A model generated the notes under the pieces. That model saw nothing but the letters and a program-made list of their open reading frames with translations. It was not told where the DNA came from and did no database searches. From positions 1 through 64,000 of the forward strand of contig CAJNOJ010000391.1 in NCBI GenBank assembly GCA_905250025.1: DNA of 64,000 nucleotides, read 5' to 3'. Position numbers and translations under genes: made by a program. Of the stretch, positions 1 through 11,149 are shown piece after piece. Numbering within the stretch: position 1 is the stretch's first letter; every line of letters begins with the position of its first letter. The stretch is from Adineta ricciae (Eukaryota; Rotifera; Eurotatoria; Adinetida; Adinetidae).

Positions 1-77
1 ATAAAAAATAGGAAGATCTAATGAGCTGACCGAGGCGTGAAATGACCATGTGAAGATAGTAGATGATAATGAGATAG

Positions 78-3070
78 ATGGCAGAGATGATATACCACCA
101 TGATGGTGAATTACTTTTTTTCGAAAAACCATTAATAACCGCGGTTTCGGCCGGTGTGAGAAAACCTAATAAAAGGTCTGACTTTCGCGGTTCAATTAAA
201 CCGCTGACACCAACGCCTTCTCGCACCATGATCTACCGCGGTTTTGATCGAAAAAGTTTTTTCGTGGGTCATACCCATCCTCAGTGTAATGATATTGTGA
301 CAGTTATGCACTGGTTTGTAAGTCTCTAATTCTTTATTCTAGATTGTAATTGAGTGAAAATCTGTCCAAGAGCTTACCGTTGGAAATATTTACGACATAC
401 CTAAAAGTTTGTAAATCTATTACTTAGACAACACATTTACTCGTGATGGAAAAAGGTGGAACTCGAGCCGTAGCAGATATTCTCAAGGACTTATGTGCAT
501 ACAATCCAAGCGATGCCATGCCTTTCGATCGTTTACCTCATGATTGTTACATGATTGGAGTGGGCGGTTTAACGCAAAAAGAAGATTTGCAGAACTTGAA
601 ACGAACTATGGCTCAAATAGCTAACTCGTCAAATTCAGAAGATGATCAAGCCGAATATGCACTGATGAATTCAGAGAATATGGAATTTATTCTGGAGAAA
701 ATGAAATTAGCAGGAACTACACAACAACTCGAAAATGAAAGAGAAAGTCACTATGTTTTTGAAGATAACTTTAATGCATCACTGAAAGACATGATCCAAT
801 CGAAAGCCTCTTATAACAAACTTAAACAAATCTGCTATCGATACGAGAATCGTGAAGGAGAAGACGCTAGTGAGAACATGATTAATCATGAAAAACGTGT
901 TGAGTTGTCACACGAGCATTTTCTGAAGCAAAATGTACCGGTAGATGAAGCAAAAGCTATGGCTTTTGCTCTTTCGTTTTATACTGGTCCAAAAAGTGAA
1001 ACGTGCAGTCGTGCAGGTAGTCTTGTTGCTCGGCAAGGTAACTCCCAAACATTCGACAAGAAAACGGAAGCCGAAATGAATGAAGCATCTATCATTCTTT
1101 ATTATTTGGTCAAGGCGCTCTCTCGTATACCCTTCTATTGGGGTTACGTTACTCGGGCTTGTGAACTGAAGTTTGACGAACTAAATATGTACCAACCAGG
1201 TCGAGTCGTTACCTGGATTCAGTTTAGCAGTTCGAAAAAAGGTAAACAAGGACACGATTCCGAAGCATTCAAAAGGCGAAATACACTGTTCAAAATTTAC
1301 TCGCTAACCGGTCGTCCAATCAAGAATTTTTCGAATTATCCAGAAGAAGACGAAGTTCTTTTTCTTCCACATTCTACATTTATTGTTCTCAATCGCAAAG
1401 CCTCCAAAACAGAAGGTAATCAGATAATCTATATGCGACAAGTGGAATTAGGTTTGTGTAAATGGTCAATATTGTGGGTCGATGATCGCATATTCGATGA
1501 AAACTGGGAAAATAAAAAGCATATGGAATATGCAGCAATTAGAGCACTGGATATTAACGTACATTTTATTCCGAAGTCATCGACTGAAAGCGCTTTGTCG
1601 TTTCTTCGATCTCCATTTGGACAACGTTTGAAGAGCAGTGACTCGTTTCGAATCGTCACCGATATGAACCGAGAAAATGAATCCCCAAGCTATAATGCCG
1701 GTGCACGATTGATCAAAGCAGTACGCGACTTAGGATTCAAAAATCAGTGTCTTGTCTTTACAAGTGATAAACAAAATGCAGAAGATATTGTTCAATCAGA
1801 ATTATCTTCAAAACAGTTGCAAGGTGTTTTTATAACCGCTTACACCAAAGATTTACGAAATTTCGTCAATTTTGATCAAGCGCAAACTGCAGCACAACAA
1901 GCCAATATAGGAAACACAACAGAACATAGTTTAGGCCCATCTTCACTGAATTCGAGTAAGATAAAATACTTTCTTCATCTCAAATTCGATAGTTCAACAG
2001 AATTTTATAAAGTATTGTGACTATACCAAGCACTCCGTTTTCACTTTTTGTAGAAAAGTATACAAGTGTCAATAAGACAACTGTTGCTGCTGGCGCCTAT
2101 GGACATACGTATGCCAAAAGTCAAGCTCACAAAGACGATCGAATGATGCACAATACGAGAAACACCAATATTAATATACTGCTGACGAGCTGCGAAATGC
2201 GTAACTTAAACCATAGCCGACAGAAGTGAGATTTTTTGTTGTGGAAATGTGTTTTTATACATTTAACAGTATAATTATTAGAGTAATCTAGAAACATGTG
2301 TACTTTTTTTTATTTATAGCTGTGTTCTCATTACAACTGGCTCGTTCAACCCCGTTCATCCTTTCCATTTTCAAAATTTATTACGCGTTAAAGATCATCT
2401 TGAACGAGAACATCAGCCACCAATGAACGTACTTGCAGGATACATCTCACCAACACAGTATGTTGATTTTTCCAATCCATTCTCTGATTACAAAAGACAT
2501 GAAATCATGTTTTGCAGCGATTCATACGTGCATTCGAAACTAGGCGATTCGGCATGGATTCCAGCTAAAGATCGATGTCGTCTGTGTGAAGAAGCTATCG
2601 AATATGAAGGTTCGAAAGTATCATCATGGATTTCTGTTTCTCGAGGTGAAAGTGAATGGTATGAAGGTTTTGTTGATTTCTGTCCAGTTACAGAAAATCT
2701 TCGTGATTTTCTAAATACTACACTAGTTGGACAAAACAACTTACTGAGCTATCCACTACGTGTGATTTATGTATGTGGATTAGATCATTATAACAAATGC
2801 ACGTATATGGAGCGTATGGCGCAACAAAATAATATATCCTGTGCTATTGTTTATCGTCGAGGATGCGATGAACAACAAATCAATCGTTCACTTAAAACAA
2901 CAAATGTTATATATATTTCCTTGTCGAAGGAGCGTACGAAACTTACTGATGTAAGTTCAACACAAATTCGCGAATATTTTCAAAATCCAACTGCCAATAA
3001 TATGGACGTCGAGAGAAATATATATCCATCTGTACGTGACTACATGAGAAGAAAATATCGCAAAAAATAA
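78..3070 (+). CDS. ART - receiver-like - NMNAT fusion protein, 4 exons
   Basis: Exons 78-317, 428-1955, 2054-2225 and 2320-3070 join in frame into 896 aa; introns are 110, 98 and 94 nt with GT-AG ends (GTAAGT, GTAAG, GTGAG donors). The ATG at 78 follows an in-frame stop. Residues 1-250 are unrecognised. About 300-410 is an arginine ADP-ribosyltransferase fold with an R (YVTRAC), an S-S-S strand (QFSSSKK) and E-D-E (PEEDEVLF), matching the R-S-E triad. About 425-560 resembles a response-regulator receiver (ILWVDD, later IVTDMNRENE and LVFTSD). About 647-896 is a nicotinamide mononucleotide adenylyltransferase with GSFNPVHPFH and SSTQIREYF. ART consumes NAD+ and NMNAT makes it from NMN and ATP. 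Family calls rest on motifs; the joining of the halves rests on splice signals, so RNA evidence matters. Two adjacent genes is the alternative. Confidence 0.7.
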
Positions 3071-3569
3071 TTGACAAATAGAAACTCTACAGGAATACTT
3101 ATAACTATATAATTCGAATAACTTTTTCTTTTATATTTTTTTTACTTGCGTCACTTTCAATCAATAGAGGAATGGCTTACGCTTATTTCAAATTGATCTA
3201 TAACGAAGACGTACTTTTTCCTAATAATGAAGTAACGAAATTTGAATTTGATGTTTATTCGCTTATTTTTCTAAGAATTTAGCTCGTAAATCTCAACAGA
3301 AAAGAAAGATTCTTCTTCAGGAACTAATCACTAAACCAGAATACAAATGACAATTCGAATTACATTTTTCATTTGTCGTATTCGTATCTATCGAATGCGA
3401 AATCAAAACAGTATGATGAAGCAGTTATGTACATACTTTAACAATCTGAAACTACGAGTGTGAGAATCGTTTTCATTTTCTATTATCACATTCTGGTTCT
3501 TCGAAAAATTTAACATTCAGAAAAACAGTACACACAGGACGCGCATCTACAAATGATTAAAAATAAAAG
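3071..3569. other. Convergent intergenic region
   Basis: AT-rich spacer between the stop of the ART-NMNAT gene (+) and the stop of the receptor gene (-). I see no coding frame or RNA gene; it should hold both 3' ends. Confidence 0.6.
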
Positions 3570-6500
3570 TCATTTTAGTGTTGTCCCTAGTCTAAAATTT
3601 CTGCGTTTGACTTTGGCTATGATCAATCGAAAGATGAGCATTTTCGACAGATTTGTTCTTTGAAATTCTTTCAGATAATTCGTCGATGGTAAAACAAATA
3701 AAATAAAACCAAGCGATTGTGGTGTATAAGCAAAAAGATAAGCAATGAGTAAAAGATGTTTTTGCCATTCGGATAAATCCATACACGAGAAACTAAACGA
3801 TAGAATTGATTGTGGCAAACCACTAATGATAATCACTAGAGGAACGACATACATTTCTTTTTGATTTCGAAATTGCCATTGAAGATATTTGAAAAATGTA
3901 TCAAAATGATTTGTTGCTCGAGACCGACTCCGTGCAGCTAAGATAATCAATGTAGTTACTGATAAAGTTTGAATCGAAAACGGAATTGTATAGTGAATCA
4001 CAACAGTAGTACGTTCATATGAGGATACGAATGATGAATAGCTTACAATACACGCTGATTGTGTACCTGGATCCTTTAAATAGAAGTATAATTCATGAAT
4101 GTTCATAATTGCAATGATGATCAATGTTAGAAAACTTATGATTATCGTAAATTGAACATTTTTCAATGAGCTTGAGAACGGAAATAGAATAAAACCAACA
4201 CGCACAATCGCCACCCAACTAATCAACCAAAATGAGCATCGCATAGTAATTGAAAGCATATACGAGACGATTTTACATAGGATATCGTTCATGAGAAAAT
4301 CGACAAGTATTTGTAAACTCTTCAAAATTAACGAGAACAATGTCAATTGACTAACGATGGAATAGAACAAAAGATAAATTCCAACAGTTGTATTTCGTAC
4401 ATTCGGTTGATTGAATGTGATCAATGTTGCATAATTTGTTAATCCACCAAAAATAAAGATAAGAAAAGTAATCAGACAGTAAACAATCCGATAAGTATAA
4501 TGAACGCGGAGGAGAGCAGAATGGAGAGTAAAGCTCAAACCATCGTCCATAAATTGGCATAATCGACCAGAACGACATTGTGGACAAAGACAAAGATATT
4601 TGTCTTGATATAATCGATTTTCAATTAAACATTGACCATTAGCAAAACACGATGAGCAACGTTCGAGATTGTGATTATAACCGAAACATTCAACACGATA
4701 ATGATCTGCATCACAAATACATAGATAATGATCATCAAAGAAACAAAATAAACTATGATTTTTTCGACAAAGATTGTGGTATTTGTAAGCGTGAATTGAA
4801 TCATCATGTAATGAAAATAAAGTGCGAATGTTGACACAACGATTCGTTTCACGCAGATTTGTGAAGACATTGGCAGAAGTGACATGAGTTTGCAATGAAA
4901 TTATATAAATGTTTACTTGATTGCCACCGAGATATTGTTTCGCAACGATAATATCGGGTGGTTTTAGTTCATTATGAAAAACTGTCAATTGCTCAGGAAG
5001 TTGTTGATAAACATGTTGAGAGATTAAGATCAGATTTAACGTGGCAAGATCTATTCGAAAATATTGAATAACCATCGCTCTATACTCAACAGTTTCATTG
5101 ATATGTAAGGAGACTATCTGTCTTGACAATTCACATCGTTTTCCATAGTACAGGTGAGTACATGAACAATAATAATCCATTGGCTTAATTGATGATAGAC
5201 AAGTACCATTATTTTCACAAGGATTTCGATTACATTCATCGTGTGATAGTTCACATCGACGGCCGTAACGTTTTAACGGACAAATACAATACGTAGATGA
5301 ATCATTTCTATCTGCTGAATTGTGGTAATTTGATCGATACAGAGCTTGACTGGAACAATAACTCTGATTAGGATTAGGATTGATGGAGAAACAGATGTAA
5401 TTATGTGGTTGATTGAGTAGTTGATGGCATTGAGAATCGTTTTTACATGGATTGCTCGAACATGGATTGTCGATATTGCCCATAGTGGTTAAACGTAGTA
5501 TTTTAACAAGTCGAAATGATGGAAGGTAATCGAAATAGATCGGGTATTTCCAGATGCCGATGAACAATGGAGTTTGATCGTGATTCAGTTCGTAAGCTTC
5601 GATTTGAACCGAGTAAGGATGTTCGTGAATAATACTCGATCGATTAAAATATCGTTGTCGTTTTCTTTTCAATGATACATTCGTTCGTGAATATAGAAAA
5701 CGAATAATTTGTTTTTTCCAATGGGTCAGTTCAATAGCAGGTCGGACATGAAAGTCCTTCATGGCAACCGTTTCATTTTCATGTGTGAACACAACGAGCA
5801 TTTTTAAGATTGTAGCTATATTTGTATCGATTGTATAATTATAATTTGAAATATTCAAACTGAGAATTAGAGTGAGTTGATCACTATAAAGCTGACATTT
5901 GTCACCATAGTATTGTTCAGGACAAAAGCAAACAATAGAACCGTTATGTATATACATGCCAACACCACGATTGCATATGTAAGCAATCGGCGAAGAACTA
6001 TTGTTGTCTGTCTCGATAATTTCGATGTTCTCTGGAATGGTGGAATTTATTATAGTTCTATCTGATTTTACTTTCGTTTTGTCAGGAAACGTTGGTAAAT
6101 TCAGTAGCTTCGGAGTCGTTGAAGCAATGTTTTTCTTCTGAATACGATAAATACTTTCAATACGTGCGCGTTCGACGTTTGGAATTTCACAGTAGTATTC
6201 ATCTTCTCCATGTACACAGTCCGGTATGTCATTACACCATCCTTCCGCAATACAAGTTCCATTCCAGCACTGAAAAGCATTACCCTGATTACAACGATTG
6301 GATTCTTCGGAACCAACGCACATTTGTTGATCATCGGTGACATTGGGACACCGAGTGACACAAACATCGTAAAAGTCAACACAAGTCTTAGTCGACAGGC
6401 ACTGAAAAGCGTAGCCAAGCATATTTCTCTGATTACAATGTTCCATTGTGTTTCGTTCATCCATACCGCCCAAACAATCAGGATGACCGTCGCCAACTTT

Positions 6501-8561
6501 TTCCAAACCGATACACGGATGTATGTGACCAGTGCTGGTCAATAGATGAGAAGAGTTTACTGGAAAACATGGAAATTCTATATTGAAATCGCAAATATTC
6601 CAAAATGATTGTTCATTATAACGTGCCAGAAAATTTGTTCTCAAAGTAGAATTACTTATTAGATCGATATTGTGTACAGATAAAGAATGATTAGTAAAGA
6701 AAATTCCTTGTTCGTCTGAGGCGTCCAAGCAATCCCATTCTCCATCTAGGATCCAATTAATATCGATACATTGACCTGAATGACATTGCCACTGATCTTT
6801 AGAGCAGATCCACCATTCTTTACAAATATGATGGTCTTCGTCCATCTGCAATTCCAAATCCCAAAATGTGTCGCAATACGCACGAAACGGCACATTTTCC
6901 ACGAGTTGTAATACTTTGTCAACTTTCCATGAATGCTCAATATACTCTCTGAGAATTTGGCGATCGCTATTGTAGTTACTGTTGTAATATAACTTTACTG
7001 GGAGGATTTCATCATGATTGTTATTGCAATCAGGTATATAATTATTGAGAACGAGTATAGATAAACATGATGGTTGTTCGGAAGAGCATCGAAAACGATG
7101 CCGCTGCATTCTCGAACATGCATTCAATACTAAATCTCGATTGCTTTCAGCTTCGTCCATCCGATCTGCGCAATCAGCCAGTCCATCTGCTATCCGGTAA
7201 GCCGAGATACATTCTTTCGTATAATTGCACACATCAATGGTGTTGTACGACTGATTTGTGAATGTTCGAGAGTTTCTGTAACATAATTGATCATAACCAT
7301 CTCCAACAACGAGAGAATTTCCTACTGGTGTCGCGCATATAAGAGCTTCCCAGGAATGAAGCGATTCACCGATTGAATCCAATATATACGTATAATAATG
7401 AACTAGATATTCTCGACATTTAATGGTTGCATTGAGTATGATCAAATAATCAATTATATCGTCGTCTTCCAGTGACCACTGCTCGATGTTATAAAAATAA
7501 TATGTATAAGGACTAAGTATTGCACCTGCGGGATATTGAACAAACAACAATTGACAATAACTACTTAGTTGCTCAATATAGCCCGTGTCACTATTCATAG
7601 AGTCGCAATTAACTTCTGCTCCATCTGAAAGGGCACATTTCAAGAAATATATACATTGTTCAGTATTATTTCTGTCAAGAACGCTGCTCTCATTGTAATC
7701 GTTGCCAATATAACATCTACCATTGGGCAAAGTCCATTGGAAATCAAGAGAATGGGTTTCGCACATGTAATATTGATCACGACAACTCCTACATGTTTCT
7801 CCTATGCTCGACGATTTCCGGAAAGCCAGACGATCCTTGATGCACTGCCCGTCACCACACGAATATTGAAATCTCAAACACACGCGATCATCACATTCCA
7901 TTCTAACCTTTTGAAATGCACAATCGAAACCACTGTTATATCCAATTTCATCTGTCATATCCATACAATCATAATCACCATCAAGAAAATATTCGTCGGG
8001 TATGCACATTCCGTTCATACATCGATACTCCTCATCTTCACATTCGTTAAATTCCAATTTATCACAGTTTTCTTCGTCATAACCGAACATACACTGCTGA
8101 ACACCATCACAAATATCTCGCCAGTCAAGACACAATAGACCCGAATCACAAGTTAATGTTCTATAGCATAAAATATCACCATATATCTGCATGTCATTTT
8201 CATTCTTCCTCCTTTCTTCTAATTCCCATCGAAGTGTTGCTTCGAACGTTGTGCCCATTGGTAACAGATACTCACAGTGCCTTCCGAACGATTGTAAATT
8301 TGTACATTCACATATATAATTATTATTAGCATTATCAAGAAGTGAAGTAGCCGGATGGACTTTACCATCATTGTAACAATATTGTGTGTTATTATCTCGT
8401 TGTAAAACAATCGGCTCACTTGGCCGGCGGCAATAGAGAAGATCTTCGTGAAGAATACAATCATAAAATTCTACGATTGAACCATCTTCAGTATGATAGA
8501 TATGAACGCCACCTTCAACAATAGACAAAAGAAAAACTATGCATAGAGTTTGTGTCAGCAT
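3570..8561 (-). CDS. LDLa/EGF-repeat seven-transmembrane receptor, 1663 aa
   Basis: A single uninterrupted minus-strand frame. It opens with a signal peptide (MLTQTLCIVFLLSIVEGG). The ectodomain has an EGF-like module near residues 40-100, LDL-receptor class A modules near 134-206 (CDGVQQCMFGYDEENC and a following copy), more LDLa-like modules mid-protein (DGEWDCLDASDEQ, DIPDCVHGEDEYYC), then several EGF modules (for example ECNRNPCENNGTC) ending near 1330. Residues about 1350-1640 carry seven hydrophobic segments, starting at YRIVYCLITFLIFIF, resembling a rhodopsin-type GPCR. This architecture recurs in bdelloids. The ligand is unknown; LDLa and EGF modules usually bind Ca2+ and proteins or lipoproteins. 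The absence of introns over 5 kb contrasts with the intron-rich neighbours. A cell-surface receptor is well supported; signalling activity is inferred. Confidence 0.85.
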   Translation of the reverse strand: MLTQTLCIVFLLSIVEGGVHIYHTEDGSIVEFYDCILHEDLLYCRRPSEPIVLQRDNNTQYCYNDGKVHPATSLLDNANNNYICECTNLQSFGRHCEYLLPMGTTFEATLRWELEERRKNENDMQIYGDILCYRTLTCDSGLLCLDWRDICDGVQQCMFGYDEENCDKLEFNECEDEEYRCMNGMCIPDEYFLDGDYDCMDMTDEIGYNSGFDCAFQKVRMECDDRVCLRFQYSCGDGQCIKDRLAFRKSSSIGETCRSCRDQYYMCETHSLDFQWTLPNGRCYIGNDYNESSVLDRNNTEQCIYFLKCALSDGAEVNCDSMNSDTGYIEQLSSYCQLLFVQYPAGAILSPYTYYFYNIEQWSLEDDDIIDYLIILNATIKCREYLVHYYTYILDSIGESLHSWEALICATPVGNSLVVGDGYDQLCYRNSRTFTNQSYNTIDVCNYTKECISAYRIADGLADCADRMDEAESNRDLVLNACSRMQRHRFRCSSEQPSCLSILVLNNYIPDCNNNHDEILPVKLYYNSNYNSDRQILREYIEHSWKVDKVLQLVENVPFRAYCDTFWDLELQMDEDHHICKEWWICSKDQWQCHSGQCIDINWILDGEWDCLDASDEQGIFFTNHSLSVHNIDLISNSTLRTNFLARYNEQSFWNICDFNIEFPCFPVNSSHLLTSTGHIHPCIGLEKVGDGHPDCLGGMDERNTMEHCNQRNMLGYAFQCLSTKTCVDFYDVCVTRCPNVTDDQQMCVGSEESNRCNQGNAFQCWNGTCIAEGWCNDIPDCVHGEDEYYCEIPNVERARIESIYRIQKKNIASTTPKLLNLPTFPDKTKVKSDRTIINSTIPENIEIIETDNNSSSPIAYICNRGVGMYIHNGSIVCFCPEQYYGDKCQLYSDQLTLILSLNISNYNYTIDTNIATILKMLVVFTHENETVAMKDFHVRPAIELTHWKKQIIRFLYSRTNVSLKRKRQRYFNRSSIIHEHPYSVQIEAYELNHDQTPLFIGIWKYPIYFDYLPSFRLVKILRLTTMGNIDNPCSSNPCKNDSQCHQLLNQPHNYICFSINPNPNQSYCSSQALYRSNYHNSADRNDSSTYCICPLKRYGRRCELSHDECNRNPCENNGTCLSSIKPMDYYCSCTHLYYGKRCELSRQIVSLHINETVEYRAMVIQYFRIDLATLNLILISQHVYQQLPEQLTVFHNELKPPDIIVAKQYLGGNQVNIYIISLQTHVTSANVFTNLRETNRCVNIRTLFSLHDDSIHAYKYHNLCRKNHSLFCFFDDHYLCICDADHYRVECFGYNHNLERCSSCFANGQCLIENRLYQDKYLCLCPQCRSGRLCQFMDDGLSFTLHSALLRVHYTYRIVYCLITFLIFIFGGLTNYATLITFNQPNVRNTTVGIYLLFYSIVSQLTLFSLILKSLQILVDFLMNDILCKIVSYMLSITMRCSFWLISWVAIVRVGFILFPFSSSLKNVQFTIIISFLTLIIIAIMNIHELYFYLKDPGTQSACIVSYSSFVSSYERTTVVIHYTIPFSIQTLSVTTLIILAARSRSRATNHFDTFFKYLQWQFRNQKEMYVVPLVIIISGLPQSILSFSFSCMDLSEWQKHLLLIAYLFAYTPQSLGFILFVLPSTNYLKEFQRTNLSKMLIFRLIIAKVKRRNFRLGTTLK

Positions 8562-9066
8562 ATTCTCGAACTTTCAAAACTGTGAAAAAAAAAGATCTCG
8601 TGAACAATACTGTTACTTTTATTTGCTATTCTTTTTCTACGAATTATCACGTTCGACTAATAGAAATATATTTGGTATCATATTACACATTGCCTATTTG
8701 CACGTTTATTAAAAACAATAGACAATTCATTAAACGCCTGGAAAAGGTTGAGAGTGGGTGGATAAGGATATAAATTGAAATAGTTGTTCACCATTACCTT
8801 TGTATATACTGTTCTTACGAGATAAAAATAGTTCGTGACTTTCTTCGCACGTACTCCGCGGACGAACAACGTCTTAGTAATAAAAACAACACACCTGGTG
8901 AAGAAAGAAAAACGCTACCCCGTACTTAACGTTATTTTCACTCTATAAAAAGAGATCCATTACGGTGTTATTACAGATTGTTGACTCGGTTAAACTAACG
9001 AAGAACGAGCGAAGAAAAACAATCTTTTCGACTCTAGTTTTATTTCATATTGCAAGGTGCTGAGAA
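8562..9066. other. Divergent promoter region
   Basis: 505 bp between the start codons of the receptor (-) and the acyltransferase-like gene (+). It must hold both promoters. No clear TATA box or coding exon stands out; the ORFs here are short and unconvincing. Confidence 0.5.
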
Positions 9067-10533
9067 ATGTCTCGTCCGGCACATTCTACCTTGTTACTCG
9101 ATGGTATTGAAAAATTCTTTTGTGCCGATGGCGGTTGGACAACAATTGCACACGCGGTTCATATGACGGGTGATTATTCAATGATAGCTGCCAATGCACC
9201 GTACGCTATTCAATGCCTTTTGAAACGACATCCTCGTATGCGTTCACGCCTTCGTGTGGAGAAGAATCAATATATGTTGGATATTTTCGACTATGATAAA
9301 GAATATTATTCCGATGAATTATTTTTTTCAACTGTTAGACAAAGCGACATTACATGGGAAAATATTGTCGAAAATCGTTGCAATCAAAATCCATATACTA
9401 AGAATGAGACCGAAATTTTCCCACTCTTTCATTTTATGCTTATCTACAATGAGAGACAATCGTATGATGTGCCATTTCATTTGATTCTCTTTAGCAATCA
9501 TTGTGCTGCTGATGGTCGTAGTGGAATTATCATCATAAATGATTTTTTGACGTTGGTTACGTCCTCAAATCTACTGGAACGAGCAGAACCCATCAATACC
9601 GAAATCTTACCAATTATTCATCAAATGATTCCACGACCATTTGCTTCTCTTTATCCATTGATATCATTCATTGCTCAAAAGCTCATCCAACATGAACTAC
9701 GTCGATTGAATCGGCCACGTATTCCGGTTAAGGCAATTCCTATAACTGATAGTCAGATAACACCAATTCAAGCACAACGGTATAAAAGCAAGTTTTTATT
9801 TGCATCATCTTCGACTGATCTTTGTAAAAAGTTACATCAACAATGTCGTTCGCATGAGTTAACAATCAATAGTGCACTGTTTTCTTGCCTCCTCTTAGCT
9901 ATCCATCGTTGTTTTCCGTCTAAAAACAACACTCGATTGGAGCCATTCGAAATTAGCAACGCGTTTGATATGCGTACACGTTTGCCTGGATCTCGACTAA
10001 CAACTTCATCAGTCGGTTTTTTCGTTGGTACCAACGAGCTGAAGCTGAACCGATCATTTTCAATTCGATCGACACGATTTTGGACACTGGCACGTAAAAC
10101 GATGTCGATAACTCAAAATTCATTAAAACGACAAGGTATTCCGTTAACAATGCACGTTCTAGTGGATATTTTCAAAGATGAACGTGTTCTTGATAAAGTA
10201 GCTCAAGTTGGATCTGAAGGACGTATAGGTGAAATGGGTTATTCCAATCTTGGAAAATATCCTTTTCCATGTGATTATCAAAGTGCTGTGAAAATACGAG
10301 GTTTACATCTGATCAATAACGGCAGCCGCTTTCGTCCTGGGACTTGCATGTATGCAACATGTGTAGGTGATGGTCAACTGGACTTTTCAATGGCACATGA
10401 AATATCGACCGATGAAAAAGCTAAAGAGTTTTTCGACTACTACATTCGCCTGGTTGAAACTTGTGCGGATCAAATCTGTTGTACAGATGAAACTACTCTC
10501 GAACAGCTATTGGCAAGAGTCGACTCCCATTGA
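9067..10533 (+). CDS. Condensation/acyltransferase-like enzyme, 488 aa
   Basis: Single-exon frame. Residues 143-152 read SNHCAADGRS, the HxxxDG catalytic motif of the chloramphenicol acetyltransferase-like fold shared by condensation domains, alcohol acetyltransferases and PapA-type enzymes. It follows a beta-strand run (PFHLILFSN). Near residue 298, NAFDMRTRLP followed by SVGFFVGTNE fits the second half of the fold (DxR strand, then the floor loop). The length of about 450-490 aa is normal for a stand-alone enzyme. The probable reaction is acyl transfer from a thioester to an alcohol or amine; the substrate cannot be read from the sequence. The compact intronless gene and the mainly bacterial and fungal spread of close families make horizontal acquisition worth testing. 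No secretion signal is seen. Confidence 0.7.
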   Translation: MSRPAHSTLLLDGIEKFFCADGGWTTIAHAVHMTGDYSMIAANAPYAIQCLLKRHPRMRSRLRVEKNQYMLDIFDYDKEYYSDELFFSTVRQSDITWENIVENRCNQNPYTKNETEIFPLFHFMLIYNERQSYDVPFHLILFSNHCAADGRSGIIIINDFLTLVTSSNLLERAEPINTEILPIIHQMIPRPFASLYPLISFIAQKLIQHELRRLNRPRIPVKAIPITDSQITPIQAQRYKSKFLFASSSTDLCKKLHQQCRSHELTINSALFSCLLLAIHRCFPSKNNTRLEPFEISNAFDMRTRLPGSRLTTSSVGFFVGTNELKLNRSFSIRSTRFWTLARKTMSITQNSLKRQGIPLTMHVLVDIFKDERVLDKVAQVGSEGRIGEMGYSNLGKYPFPCDYQSAVKIRGLHLINNGSRFRPGTCMYATCVGDGQLDFSMAHEISTDEKAKEFFDYYIRLVETCADQICCTDETTLEQLLARVDSH

Positions 10534-11149
10534 CATTAGAAATTAAACTTGTTTGTTTGCGTGCTTATTCATGCGTTTAGCTTTCTTTAAAAATAAATAC
10601 ATGCACACCGCTACCCTCACTCTCGTACACTCTCATATAATGATTTAATAATCGATTGAAACTGCTTTCGAGCGTTGATTCGTCTTGTTTTGAATGTTAT
10701 TGTTAGTAATCCATTCTTTTGCGAAAATGATTCATGATGAAGATGAATATTACTTGGGATTTCATAATATTTCAGTTTGTTTTCTTTCCTCAGTCTTATT
10801 ACGTAGATCCAATTGAATTATTTCTTTTAGCTTCGAATCCTGGCACAACTCGACAAATTGCTTTTCCGTTTTTGCGACTTGATATTTCTTGTGCACGTAT
10901 TCTCCATCAGACATCACGATGCCTATGATCGTTGATTCTGTCGAAAGACTGTCAATAAATATTTGTGCAATCCATGGCGAACGAATATAAATATCTTCGA
11001 AACGTTTTGGTGCTACGTATGTTCCCTGACTTAGTTTTCACCCTTTGGCTACCGGCTTTTTTTACGAAAATCAAAGGTTTTAACGGTAATATTCGAATGT
11101 GTTTTTTATTTTTTGACAAAAAAACTACATTCCTGCTCAAAAAAAGTTA
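10534..11149. other. Intergenic, no gene seen
   Basis: AT-rich spacer between the acyltransferase-like gene and the piggyBac remnant. Small ORFs on both strands (10734-11150) overlap one another, lack recognisable motifs and were not called. Transposon termini could not be placed. Confidence 0.5.

Noticed and set aside
2017..2229. Stand-alone 70-aa ORF between the ART and NMNAT frames
   Set aside because: Its start lies inside an intron; from 2054 it reads as the third exon of the fusion gene in the right phase.
4625..8464. Many ORFs of 60-160 aa on both strands inside the receptor gene
   Set aside because: They are other-frame readings of the 1663-codon frame and have no independent motifs.
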